9,163 nt of DNA from Faecalibacterium sp. (GTDB lineage Bacteria; Bacillota; Clostridia; Oscillospirales; Ruminococcaceae), in contig JAHHRK010000062.1 of assembly GCA_020025795.1 (NCBI GenBank), forward strand, positions 1 to 9,163, read 5' to 3'. Every line of letters begins with the position of its first letter. The stretch's first letter is position 1. Under the pieces are notes generated by a model that was not told the origin of the DNA, searched no databases, and saw only the letters and a list, made by a program, of their open reading frames with translations. The translations under genes were made by a program, and so were the position numbers. Shown here in pieces: positions 1-6,002 of this stretch.

Positions 1-1684
1 CCAGCGGGTCGATACCGTTGCCCAGGCTCTTGGACATCTTGCGGCCCTGGCTGTCACGCACGATGCCGTGGATGCAGACGGTGTCAAAAGGTGCCTTGCC
101 AGTATAAGCCAGACCGGAGAAAATCATACGGCTTACCCAGAAGCCAATGATATCGTAGCCGGTAACCAGCGTATTGGTGGGATAGAAGTACTTCAGATCC
201 TCGCTGTCCATGTTGGGCCAGCCCAGGGTGCTGAACGGCCACAGTGCGCTGGAGAACCAAGTATCCAGGGTATCGGGGTCCTGGGTCAGGTTCTTGCTGC
301 CGCACTTGGGGCAAACATGAGGAGCTTCCTTTGCAACGATGGTCTCGCCGCAATCTGCGCAGTACCAGGCAGGAATCTGGTGACCCCACCACAGCTGACG
401 GCTGATGCACCAGTCACGGGTGTTCTTCATCCAGTTCATGTAGTTCTTGGTGAAGCGCTCAGGGATGAACTTGATTTCGCCCTTTTCCACGCTCTCGATG
501 GCAGGCTTTGCCATTTCTTCCATCTTCACGAACCACTGCTTGGAAATCATGGGCTCGATGGTGTGGTGGCAGCGGTAGCAGGTACCGACCTCATGCTTCA
601 GGGGCTCGATTTCCTTCAGGAAACCGCCAGCCTCCAGGTCAGCCACGATTGCCTTGCGTGCTTCCATGGCGGTCATGCCGGCATACTTGCCGCAGTCCAG
701 AACCTCCGGCTCACCGACCGTTGCGCGGCCGCTTGCGAACAGCTCATCTGCTGCAGCCTTGTCTGCTGCGCCGGTCATGTAGCCGTCATAGGTGAACACA
801 CGCACAACGGGCAGATTGTGGCGCTGGCCAACTTCAAAGTCGTTGGGGTCGTGGGCCGGGGTGATCTTCACGACGCCGGTACCCTTGGTCATATCAGCGT
901 GCTCGTCGCAGACAATGGGAATCACCTTGTTCAGCAGGGGCAGAACAACGTGGCAGCCATGCAGATGTGCATAGCGGGGGTCCTCACCGTTGATTGCAAC
1001 AGCAGTATCGCCCAGCATGGTTTCCGGACGAGTAGTAGCCAGCTCCAGCATTTCGCCGGTTTCCTGCACCGGGTACAGCAGGTGCCAGAAGTTGCCATCC
1101 TGCTCTTCGTGCTCTACTTCTGCATCAGAAATGGAGGTGTTGCAGTGGGGGCACCAGTTTACCAAGCGGTTGCCACGGTAAATCTTGCCTTCATTGTACA
1201 GGCGGACGAATACTTCCTTAACAGCGTCAGAGCAGCCGTCATCCATAGTGAAGCGCTCGCGGTCCCAGTCACAGCTGGAACCCAGCTTCTTCAGCTGGTT
1301 GACGATGCGGTTGCCGTAGGTGTTCTTCCAATCCCATGCGCGTTCCAGGAAACCCTCGCGGCCCAGCATATCCTTGGTCAGGCCTTCCTTTGCCATAGCC
1401 TCAACAACCTTAGCCTCGGTTGCAATGGAAGCGTGGTCGGTGCCGGGCACCCACAGTGCTGCATAGCCCTGCATACGCTTGGAACGGATCAGAATATCCT
1501 GCATCGTGTTGTCCACAGCGTGGCCCATGTGCAGCTGGCCGGTAACGTTCGGCGGCGGCATCACGATGGTGTAAGGCTTCTTCTTGGAGTCTGCTTCCGT
1601 GTGGAAGTAGCCGCCATCCAGCCAGGACTGGTAGATTCGATCTTCTACCTGGCTCGGATCGTACTGTTTTGCCAGTTCTTTCAT
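1..1684 (-). CDS. valS: Valyl-tRNA synthetase, N-terminal part (C-terminus beyond the window)
   Basis: Class I aminoacyl-tRNA synthetase that charges tRNA-Val with valine in the cytoplasm. About 561 codons are present and the gene runs off the left edge; full-length ValRS is usually about 880-950 residues. The nucleotide-binding HIGH motif appears as HMGH at residues 52-55, after PPPNVTGQL. The CP1 editing domain shows TTRPETMLGD and TPAHDPNDFEVG. Possible zinc pairs are WCPHC and YCADC/VCPKC. KMSKS is at residues 549-553 (bases 26-40), followed by LGNGIDPL, typical of ValRS. The missing part is the end of the catalytic core, the anticodon-binding domain and the C-terminal coiled coil. The start ATG (1682-1684) has a GGGAGG ribosome site a few bases upstream. 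The gene follows a T-box leader, so it is probably controlled by uncharged tRNA-Val. Identity is near certain. Confidence 0.97.
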   Translation of the reverse strand, partial: MKELAKQYDPSQVEDRIYQSWLDGGYFHTEADSKKKPYTIVMPPPNVTGQLHMGHAVDNTMQDILIRSKRMQGYAALWVPGTDHASIATEAKVVEAMAKEGLTKDMLGREGFLERAWDWKNTYGNRIVNQLKKLGSSCDWDRERFTMDDGCSDAVKEVFVRLYNEGKIYRGNRLVNWCPHCNTSISDAEVEHEEQDGNFWHLLYPVQETGEMLELATTRPETMLGDTAVAINGEDPRYAHLHGCHVVLPLLNKVIPIVCDEHADMTKGTGVVKITPAHDPNDFEVGQRHNLPVVRVFTYDGYMTGAADKAAADELFASGRATVGEPEVLDCGKYAGMTAMEARKAIVADLEAGGFLKEIEPLKHEVGTCYRCHHTIEPMISKQWFVKMEEMAKPAIESVEKGEIKFIPERFTKNYMNWMKNTRDWCISRQLWWGHQIPAWYCADCGETIVAKEAPHVCPKCGSKNLTQDPDTLDTWFSSALWPFSTLGWPNMDSEDLKYFYPTNTLVTGYDIIGFWVSRMIFSGLAYTGKAPFDTVCIHGIVRDSQGRKMSKSLGNGIDPL

Positions 1685-1716
1685 ATTGATAATCCTCCCT
1701 GATTTTGCGGGGCAAC

Positions 1717-1756
1717 AAAAAAGCCGCCCCACGGACATACATTCCATGGGACGGCT
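1717..1756 (-). terminator. Regulated intrinsic terminator of the valS T-box
   Basis: A 13-bp stem (1722-1734 with 1744-1756, including two G-U pairs) and a 9-base loop are followed on the minus strand by TTTTTTG. It should stop transcription when tRNA-Val is charged. Binding of uncharged tRNA should favour the competing antiterminator built on the T-box. Confidence 0.92.
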
Positions 1757-1963
1757 CATTAAAAAACCGCGGTACCACCCAAATTGCAGCCCAAAGGCTG
1801 CCTCTTGACTGCCCCAGTAACGTAGGGCAAACCCGAAAGCAGCTACTTGTTTCACCGCTTCTGCTCAAAAGTGACAGTGCCAAGTGCGCTTTACCGGCTT
1901 TCACCTGCCGCCGGCTCTCTGAAAAGCTGCATCTTAGCACACTCTTTCTCAGTGCATTTATAC
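1717..1963 (-). promoter_or_regulatory. T-box riboswitch leader of valS
   Basis: Transcribed leader between the valS promoter and start codon. The T-box core reads GGGTGGTACCGCGG on the minus strand (1767-1780). It is followed by an alternative terminator hairpin with a U-tract (1717-1756), whose CGTCCC segment can pair back to the GGG of the T-box to form the antiterminator. Upstream, Stem I features are visible: AGAGAGCCGG (1911-1920) and GGTGAAAGCCGG (1894-1905) form the distal arm. A GTC triplet at 1873-1875 lies on the 3' side of Stem I, just before CTTTT, which can pair with AAGAG near the 5' end; it fits a valine specifier codon. The U after UGG in the T-box fits a tRNA with discriminator A73, as in tRNA-Val. 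The class is certain; the specifier assignment is an inference. The 5' end is estimated from the -10 box. Confidence 0.93.
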
Positions 1964-1969
1964 CAGTGT

Positions 1970-1998
1970 ATTCTACTGTTTTTTTCGCGTATTGTCAA
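1970..1998 (-). promoter_or_regulatory. Sigma-A-type promoter of valS
   Basis: On the minus strand TTGACA (1993-1998) is followed after exactly 17 bases by TAGAAT (1970-1975). It is placed directly ahead of the T-box leader, giving a start site near 1963. This is the strongest consensus promoter in the window by eye. Confidence 0.85.
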
Positions 1999-2050
1999 TA
2001 GATGTCACCAATTCTTCCGCCGGGGCAGTGTTCGCTGTTTCTCTGGATAC

Positions 2051-2230
2051 TCAGGCATTTTTCAGCCAGATATTTTCTTGCTGGCACACCTGATCTGCAT
2101 TTGCCGGAGCCATCGGACTGGCCGAAGGCTGCGGCTGTTCATTTTCCTGTTCATAGCAGCCGCCCATACTCAACAGAATCGCAGCAATCACCAGCCCGAT
2201 CAGCCAGCCTTTTCCGGAGCCGTTTGACAT
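2051..2230 (-). CDS. Small putative lipoprotein, unknown function (59 aa)
   Basis: I do not recognise the family. Residues 1-8 are polar with one lysine, residues 9-22 are strongly hydrophobic (WLIGLVIAAILLSM), and a cysteine follows at position 25 after GG. This looks like a lipoprotein signal with an imperfect lipobox (MGGC, Met where Leu/Val/Ile is usual). The rest is a short, polar, Pro/Gln/Ala/Ser-rich tail, so it is probably an exposed, membrane-anchored peptide. I chose the ATG at 2228-2230 because AGGAGG lies 7 bases upstream. A TTG two codons earlier would touch the ribosome site. The stop is TGA at 2051-2053. No clear promoter or terminator of its own is visible, and the valS promoter starts about 50 bases beyond its end. 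A single-pass membrane peptide is an alternative. Confidence 0.6.
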   Translation of the reverse strand: MSNGSGKGWLIGLVIAAILLSMGGCYEQENEQPQPSASPMAPANADQVCQQENIWLKNA

Positions 2231-2322
2231 ATACAACCCTCCTGTTTTCTATTCTGTCTTTCAGTCTGCCCTGTTTGATGCAAAACATACAAAGTCAGTG
2301 CCAAAAACACCGTTTTCCATCC

Positions 2323-2360
2323 TACAAAAAAGGGCCGTGCCTTGTATGGCACAGCCCTTT
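2323..2360 (-). terminator. Intrinsic terminator after the AIM24-family gene
   Basis: The stem pairs 2329-2341 with 2348-2360 (13 bp), with a 6-base loop and a U-tract on the minus strand. One pair is G-U on the minus-strand transcript but would be a C-A mismatch on the plus strand, which supports minus-strand use. It starts 19 bases past the stop codon of the upstream gene. Confidence 0.88.
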
Positions 2361-2378
2361 CTGTATAAACTTTTTACC

Positions 2379-3149
2379 TTACACTCTGCCGTCCGTGACC
2401 GGTGCCAGCAGAACTTTGCCTGTGCCGCGGTATACGTTCACCAGGCCTTCGCCGGAAGCCGCCGAACCGATCAGGCTCTTGCCCGAACGCTCCACCGTAA
2501 AGTTCAGGCTGCCGCTCCATGCGATTGCCATATTGCCGTCGATCTTGAGCACATCATTTTCCAGTTCAATCTCGATCAGTTCTTCTTTCGGGCAAAGCGA
2601 TTCCAGGCACAGCACACCGCTGCCCTGAATGCCCATATTGAAAAGGCCTTCGTTACCTGCCACTGCCGAAGAGAAATTGGAACGTGCCACCAGTTTATGC
2701 TTCAGGTTCGACTCGCAAGCCAGGAACAGGCCGTCATCCAACACAATGGAGCCGCCCCAGTCTGCAACGTCCAACAGCAGGATATGTTTGTATGTAGGCT
2801 CCAGCACCAGCGTACCGTCGCCGGTATATTCCGGCTTAATGGCAGACTCGCCGGTAACACTGCCGCGCAGTGCCTTACCGAACAAATCTCCCACGCCCTT
2901 AACGCCAGTGGTTGCGTTCACGTTGCCAGCCATCCACTGCATTGCGCCTGCCTGCGTAGTGATGTTTGCTTTTTTCAAGTCACAGATCACCTGGCGCTTG
3001 CGCACGTTCATCTCATTGCAGTAATAGGCCAGCTGTGCATCACCCGGCATTACGCTCAAATCACGCTGATACTCCACCACGGTAAATGCGCCCAGTGAAT
3101 CCAGCACCTTTACATCATCATTATCGGTAAAATTACGAATCTGATACAT
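2379..3149 (-). CDS. AIM24 family protein (TspA-like beta-sandwich)
   Basis: A 256-residue protein of the AIM24/DUF124 family, named after a yeast mitochondrial biogenesis protein; the bacterial members have no firmly assigned biochemical role. Family marks are visible: a repeated beta-rich, glycine-rich pattern, GVGDLFGKALRGSVTGES at about residues 85-102, GTLVLEPTYKHILLLD at 112-127, and the C-terminal GEGLVNVYRGTGKVLLAP at 233-250. Length fits the family (about 220-260). No signal peptide or membrane segment is seen, so it is probably cytoplasmic. The start ATG (3147-3149) has a strong AAGGAGG about 7-8 bases upstream and the stop is TAA. A plausible promoter lies about 40 bases upstream and a terminator follows, so it looks monocistronic. 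I am confident of the family but not of the function. Confidence 0.88.
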   Translation of the reverse strand: MYQIRNFTDNDDVKVLDSLGAFTVVEYQRDLSVMPGDAQLAYYCNEMNVRKRQVICDLKKANITTQAGAMQWMAGNVNATTGVKGVGDLFGKALRGSVTGESAIKPEYTGDGTLVLEPTYKHILLLDVADWGGSIVLDDGLFLACESNLKHKLVARSNFSSAVAGNEGLFNMGIQGSGVLCLESLCPKEELIEIELENDVLKIDGNMAIAWSGSLNFTVERSGKSLIGSAASGEGLVNVYRGTGKVLLAPVTDGRV

Positions 3150-3189
3150 ACGAAACTCCTCCTTTACAATGTTTTTCGTCCATGAAGAT

Positions 3190-3219
3190 ATTATATCACT
3201 CCGGCGTTTTTCTCAGCAA
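3190..3219 (-). promoter_or_regulatory. Candidate promoter of the AIM24-family gene
   Basis: A perfect TATAAT -10 (3190-3195) lies 18 bases after a weak -35, TTGCTG (3214-3219), on the minus strand, about 40 bases before the start codon. The -10 is convincing and the -35 less so. Confidence 0.55.
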
Positions 3220-3269
3220 GTAAAATCTTTGCAACGCAGCGCACTTTGTTCAGAAAGCAGAAATTACAA

Positions 3270-3293
3270 TTTCCAAATTAGCGCATTTGGAAA
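3270..3293. repeat. Perfect inverted repeat over the end of the small membrane-protein gene
   Basis: TTTCCAAAT (3270-3278) and ATTTGGAAA (3285-3293) form a perfect 9-bp stem with a 6-base loop. The hairpin overlaps the last codons and the TAA stop of the 80-residue gene. It is AT-rich and has no clear U-tract after it, so it could be a weak terminator, an mRNA 3' stabiliser or chance. Confidence 0.4.
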
Positions 3294-3520
3294 AACATCT
3301 TGTATGCCGTAACCGCACCAATGAAAACCGCAAGCCCCAACAAGATTGCTGCATCTCGTTTGGTGCCTTCGTCGTAACATTTTTTTGCATTTGTAAGAAA
3401 GGCCAATCCCAGAAAGAGAAACATCAAAGGCATGGAAATATCATATGATACGATTTTTGCCAATCCCATAAAACCGAAAAGAATCGTCAAAGCGGAAAAC
3501 ACGGCTTGCAGCGTACGCAT
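3278..3520 (-). CDS. Small membrane protein, possibly DUF3953-like (80 aa)
   Basis: Three hydrophobic segments are visible at about residues 4-24, 28-45 and 57-76. They are separated by a short charged loop, KKCYDEGTKRD, at 46-56, which suggests a small three-helix integral membrane protein. Size and layout resemble DUF3953/YczI-type small membrane proteins, but I cannot confirm this by eye. The start ATG (3518-3520) has AGGAGG 7 bases upstream, which decides it, and the stop is TAA. It lies 132 bases after the DUF454 gene and has a candidate promoter of its own. It could therefore be either a separate unit or the tail of the upstream operon. Function is unknown. Confidence 0.75.
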   Translation of the reverse strand: MRTLQAVFSALTILFGFMGLAKIVSYDISMPLMFLFLGLAFLTNAKKCYDEGTKRDAAILLGLAVFIGAVTAYKMFFQMR

Positions 3521-3553
3521 CGTTCTTCCTCCTCATCCGTTTCTATCCATTCT

Positions 3554-3582
3554 ATTGTACTTGGTTTACCCTTTCCGAACAA
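3554..3582 (-). promoter_or_regulatory. Candidate promoter of the 80-aa membrane-protein gene
   Basis: TTGTTC (3577-3582) and TACAAT (3554-3559) are spaced by 17 bases on the minus strand, about 35 bases before the start codon. The -35 matches consensus only in its first half. No terminator is seen after the upstream gene, so read-through is also possible. Confidence 0.45.
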
Positions 3583-3652
3583 TCTGCATCTTACAACCTT
3601 CACGCATTTTTCATCTGCACGCAGCCTTGTTTCACAAGCAATGAATCCCTCT

Positions 3653-4030
3653 TTAGTTTTCGGGCTTGGTTTTGACACCAAAGATAAAATACACCATATG
3701 GAACGCCCATACACATCCCAGTACAATGCGGCCGACCGGTACTGCGTGCATCATGATGAAGCCTACTGCCATCAGCAGCGTAACGGTTACCATAATGCGA
3801 ATCTTCACCCGCCGGGTCATGCCCTGGCCAGCCACATAGCTTTCCAGATTCTCCTTATACAGGCGTGTCTGAATAAACCAGTTATGCAGTTTTTCCGAGC
3901 TACGAGCAAAGCAATAGGCCGCCAGCATCAAAAAAGGAACGGTAGGCAAAAGCGGCAGCACTGCGCCCACGGCACCCAGGCCCAGGCTCAAGCATCCCAC
4001 AACGATATAGATTGTCTTCTTGATGTTCAT
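3653..4030 (-). CDS. YbaN/DUF454 family inner-membrane protein
   Basis: A 125-residue protein with the DUF454 hallmark at residues 25-51: LPLLPTVPFLMLAAYCFARS, then SEKLHNW. Hydrophobic segments lie at about 5-42 (broken by the LPLLPTVP turn) and 80-118, so it should be an integral membrane protein with about four spans and a cytoplasmic or interfacial middle loop. The family (E. coli YbaN) has no settled function. The start ATG (4028-4030) overlaps the stop of the upstream YgbA-like gene by 4 bases (ATGA), with GGAG 9-10 bases upstream. It appears to be the last gene of the metal-linked operon, and no terminator is visible after it. The family call is firm from the motif; any role in metal handling is inferred from context. 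Confidence 0.87.
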   Translation of the reverse strand: MNIKKTIYIVVGCLSLGLGAVGAVLPLLPTVPFLMLAAYCFARSSEKLHNWFIQTRLYKENLESYVAGQGMTRRVKIRIMVTVTLLMAVGFIMMHAVPVGRIVLGCVWAFHMVYFIFGVKTKPEN

Positions 4031-4362
4031 GTATTTTTCTCCAATCGCTTCTTTTCTTTTCGAGATTCTACAACGTGGCGAATTGCCATCACAGGGTGAT
4101 AAAACAGCATCCGCGGACCGGAAAAGCGCATCACTTCCCGGATTTTCTCTCGCATTTCCGGTTTATAGCAATGCACCTTGCAGTTCGAGCAAAATGTCTT
4201 TGTTTCCATAAACGGGCACTTGTCGCTGCGCATCCGTGCATAGGCATCCAATGCAGCACACTCCGGGCACAGTTCTTTGCAGCCGTGCTTTTTGCGGCAG
4301 TACAGCGCAATCATGAACGATACGGTTTCCTTTTCCCGCTGACGTTTGCTTTCCACATTCAT
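4027..4362 (-). CDS. YgbA-like, nitrous oxide-stimulated promoter family protein (Cys-rich)
   Basis: A 111-residue soluble protein matching the YgbA / nitrous oxide-stimulated promoter family. Recognisable pieces are REKETVSFMIALYCRKKH (9-26), LCPECAALDAYARMR (31-45), CPFMETKTFCSNCKVHCYKP (49-68) and VMRFSGPRMLFYHPVMAIRH (77-96). Eight cysteines (22, 28, 32, 35, 49, 58, 61, 65) plus His26 and His64 are arranged like a metal- or cluster-binding domain. In enterobacteria ygbA belongs to the nitric-oxide-responsive NsrR regulon, but its biochemistry is unsettled. The start ATG shares one base with the CydC-like stop (TGATG), and the stop overlaps the next start by 4 bases, so translation is probably coupled on both sides. 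Its place in a metal-linked operon hints at iron or thiol stress; that is inference. Confidence 0.88.
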   Translation of the reverse strand: MNVESKRQREKETVSFMIALYCRKKHGCKELCPECAALDAYARMRSDKCPFMETKTFCSNCKVHCYKPEMREKIREVMRFSGPRMLFYHPVMAIRHVVESRKEKKRLEKNT

Positions 4363-6002
4363 CAGCTGTTTCTCCCTTGCTCTACCGAGCAGACAATATC
4401 CGCAATACCCATGGTGGAGCGTCTGTGCGACACTAGCACCACGGTCTTATCCTTGCAGGACTGATGCAGGGACTTCAAGATAACTGCTTCGTTCAGGCTG
4501 TCCAAATTACTGGTTGGTTCATCCAGCAGCATAAACGGTGCGTCATGCAGGAAGGCTCTTGCCAAGCCCAAACGCTGGCGCTCGCCGCCGGAAAGGGAAT
4601 CACCCAGTTCATCCACCTGCGTATCATAGCCATTGGGCAGCTTGCAGATAAAGTCATGTACAGATGCCTTCTTGCAGGCAGCTACCAATTCTTCATCGGT
4701 GGCATCCCACTTGGCAACGCGCAGATTGTTGCGAATCGTATCATGGAACAAATAGGTTTCCTGTGTGACGAAACTTTCCATATCGCGCAGGTTGGTGGTG
4801 TTGATCTGGTTCACACTGCGTCCGGACACCTGCACTTCACCCTGCTGCACCTGCCAGAAACGCATCAGCAGTTTCAGCAGCGTCGATTTACCGCTGCCGC
4901 TCTTGCCCACGATGCCAACGATTTTGTTCTTGGGAATATCCAGAGAGAAATCTGTCAGAATGTTCTCGCCATCATAAGCAAAGGTAACGTGGTCAGCCTT
5001 TGCACCCTCAAAGGAAACTTCTTCCTTGCCGGTGACTTCTTCCACAACAGGCGTTTCGTCCAGAATATCCAGCACACGGTTGCCTGCTGCAAAGGTATTC
5101 TGCAGCGTTGCACCCAGTGCAGCCAGCGCAACCACCGGACCAAAGGAGCTCATCAAAGCCAGCGTGGGAACCAGCGTACCAGCAAAGCCGCACAGCTTGG
5201 CAGATACAAACAGCATCGTCAAATCAAACAGCAGAATTGCCAGATTGGTCACAGCGGTATTCCAGCTGGCGGTGCGCTTCATGCGCTGTTCCTGCTGCGA
5301 AAGCTGTTCGGTCATTTCGTTCATGCGCTGTACGCGTTTTTCGCCCTGACCATACTGGATAATTTCCGGCAGACCGCGCAGGCTGTCCAGCACAAAGCCA
5401 GCCAGTGCGCCAGACTTCTTGCGGAAGTTCAGGCCGTCTTCGCCACCAATCTTGGAGGTAACAACGGGAATCAGCACACCCACAGTCAGATATGCCACCA
5501 ACGCCAGCAAACCCAAAGCCCAGTGATAGGAGCCAATAAACAGCACCATCACCACAGTGAACAGGGTTGCAATGCAAACAGGCGAAATGGTATGTGCGTA
5601 GAAAACTTCCAAAAGTTCAATGTCAGCTGTAATCAGGCTGATCAAATCGCCTTTGTCGCGACCGTCCAGCTTTGCGGGAGTCAGGCGGCGCAGTGCGGTA
5701 AATACGCGGTCACGCAGCAGAGCCAGCAGCTTGAATGCGATAAAGTGGTTGCAGGCCTGTTCCGCATAGCGCAGGAAGCCGCGCACCAGTGCGAATACAA
5801 TCAGGCAGGCAAACAATGCCGTCAGGCTCAAGCCTGCATACAGGCCCAGCACATTCAGAACGGCCATACCACCAAAGACAGTGATAAATGTAGCACAGAG
5901 ATGCCCCACCAGACCCATCAGGATTGCCAGGACCATATATCCGGTCAGCGGCTTAACCAGTCCGCTCAGCCGCATCACGATTTGCGGATTACTTCTTTTC
6001 AT
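4362..6002 (-). CDS. ABC exporter-type half-transporter, CydC-like (permease fused to ATPase)
   Basis: A 546-residue half-transporter: membrane domain at about 15-305 with roughly six helices, then a nucleotide-binding domain at 335-546. The membrane domain resembles CydC, notably RYAEQACNHFIAFKLLALLR (78-97) and GDLISLITADIELLEVFYAH (118-137). ATPase motifs are intact: Walker A GKSGSGKST (366-374), Q-loop Gln414, signature LSGGE (470-474), Walker B FMLLDEP with Asp494 and catalytic Glu495, D-loop SNLD (498-501), H-loop His526. It probably forms a heterodimer with the CydD-like protein encoded just upstream, whose stop it overlaps by 4 bases. The start has AAGGAG 7 bases upstream. In E. coli, CydDC has been linked to thiol (cysteine, glutathione) export and to haem. 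The substrate here is unknown, and cydC is withheld as a symbol because no cytochrome bd genes are in view. Confidence 0.9.
   Translation of the reverse strand: MKRSNPQIVMRLSGLVKPLTGYMVLAILMGLVGHLCATFITVFGGMAVLNVLGLYAGLSLTALFACLIVFALVRGFLRYAEQACNHFIAFKLLALLRDRVFTALRRLTPAKLDGRDKGDLISLITADIELLEVFYAHTISPVCIATLFTVVMVLFIGSYHWALGLLALVAYLTVGVLIPVVTSKIGGEDGLNFRKKSGALAGFVLDSLRGLPEIIQYGQGEKRVQRMNEMTEQLSQQEQRMKRTASWNTAVTNLAILLFDLTMLFVSAKLCGFAGTLVPTLALMSSFGPVVALAALGATLQNTFAAGNRVLDILDETPVVEEVTGKEEVSFEGAKADHVTFAYDGENILTDFSLDIPKNKIVGIVGKSGSGKSTLLKLLMRFWQVQQGEVQVSGRSVNQINTTNLRDMESFVTQETYLFHDTIRNNLRVAKWDATDEELVAACKKASVHDFICKLPNGYDTQVDELGDSLSGGERQRLGLARAFLHDAPFMLLDEPTSNLDSLNEAVILKSLHQSCKDKTVVLVSHRRSTMGIADIVCSVEQGRNS

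Noticed and set aside
68..1702. Long plus-strand open frame of 544 codons opposite valS
   Set aside because: It is exactly antisense to a certain ValRS gene, its product is His/Gln/Cys-rich with no recognisable domain, and no ribosome site or promoter fits.
1410..1940. Minus-strand open frame of 176 codons across the T-box leader into valS
   Set aside because: It is in a different frame from valS, would translate the structured T-box RNA, and has no family resemblance.
2231..2236. Upstream TTG start (2234-2236) for the small lipoprotein
   Set aside because: It directly touches AGGAGGG, while the ATG two codons later is 7 bases from AGGAGG.
2298..3098. Plus-strand open frame opposite the AIM24-family gene
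   Set aside because: It starts inside the terminator region and has no ribosome site; the minus-strand frame has family motifs, a strong ribosome site and a terminator.
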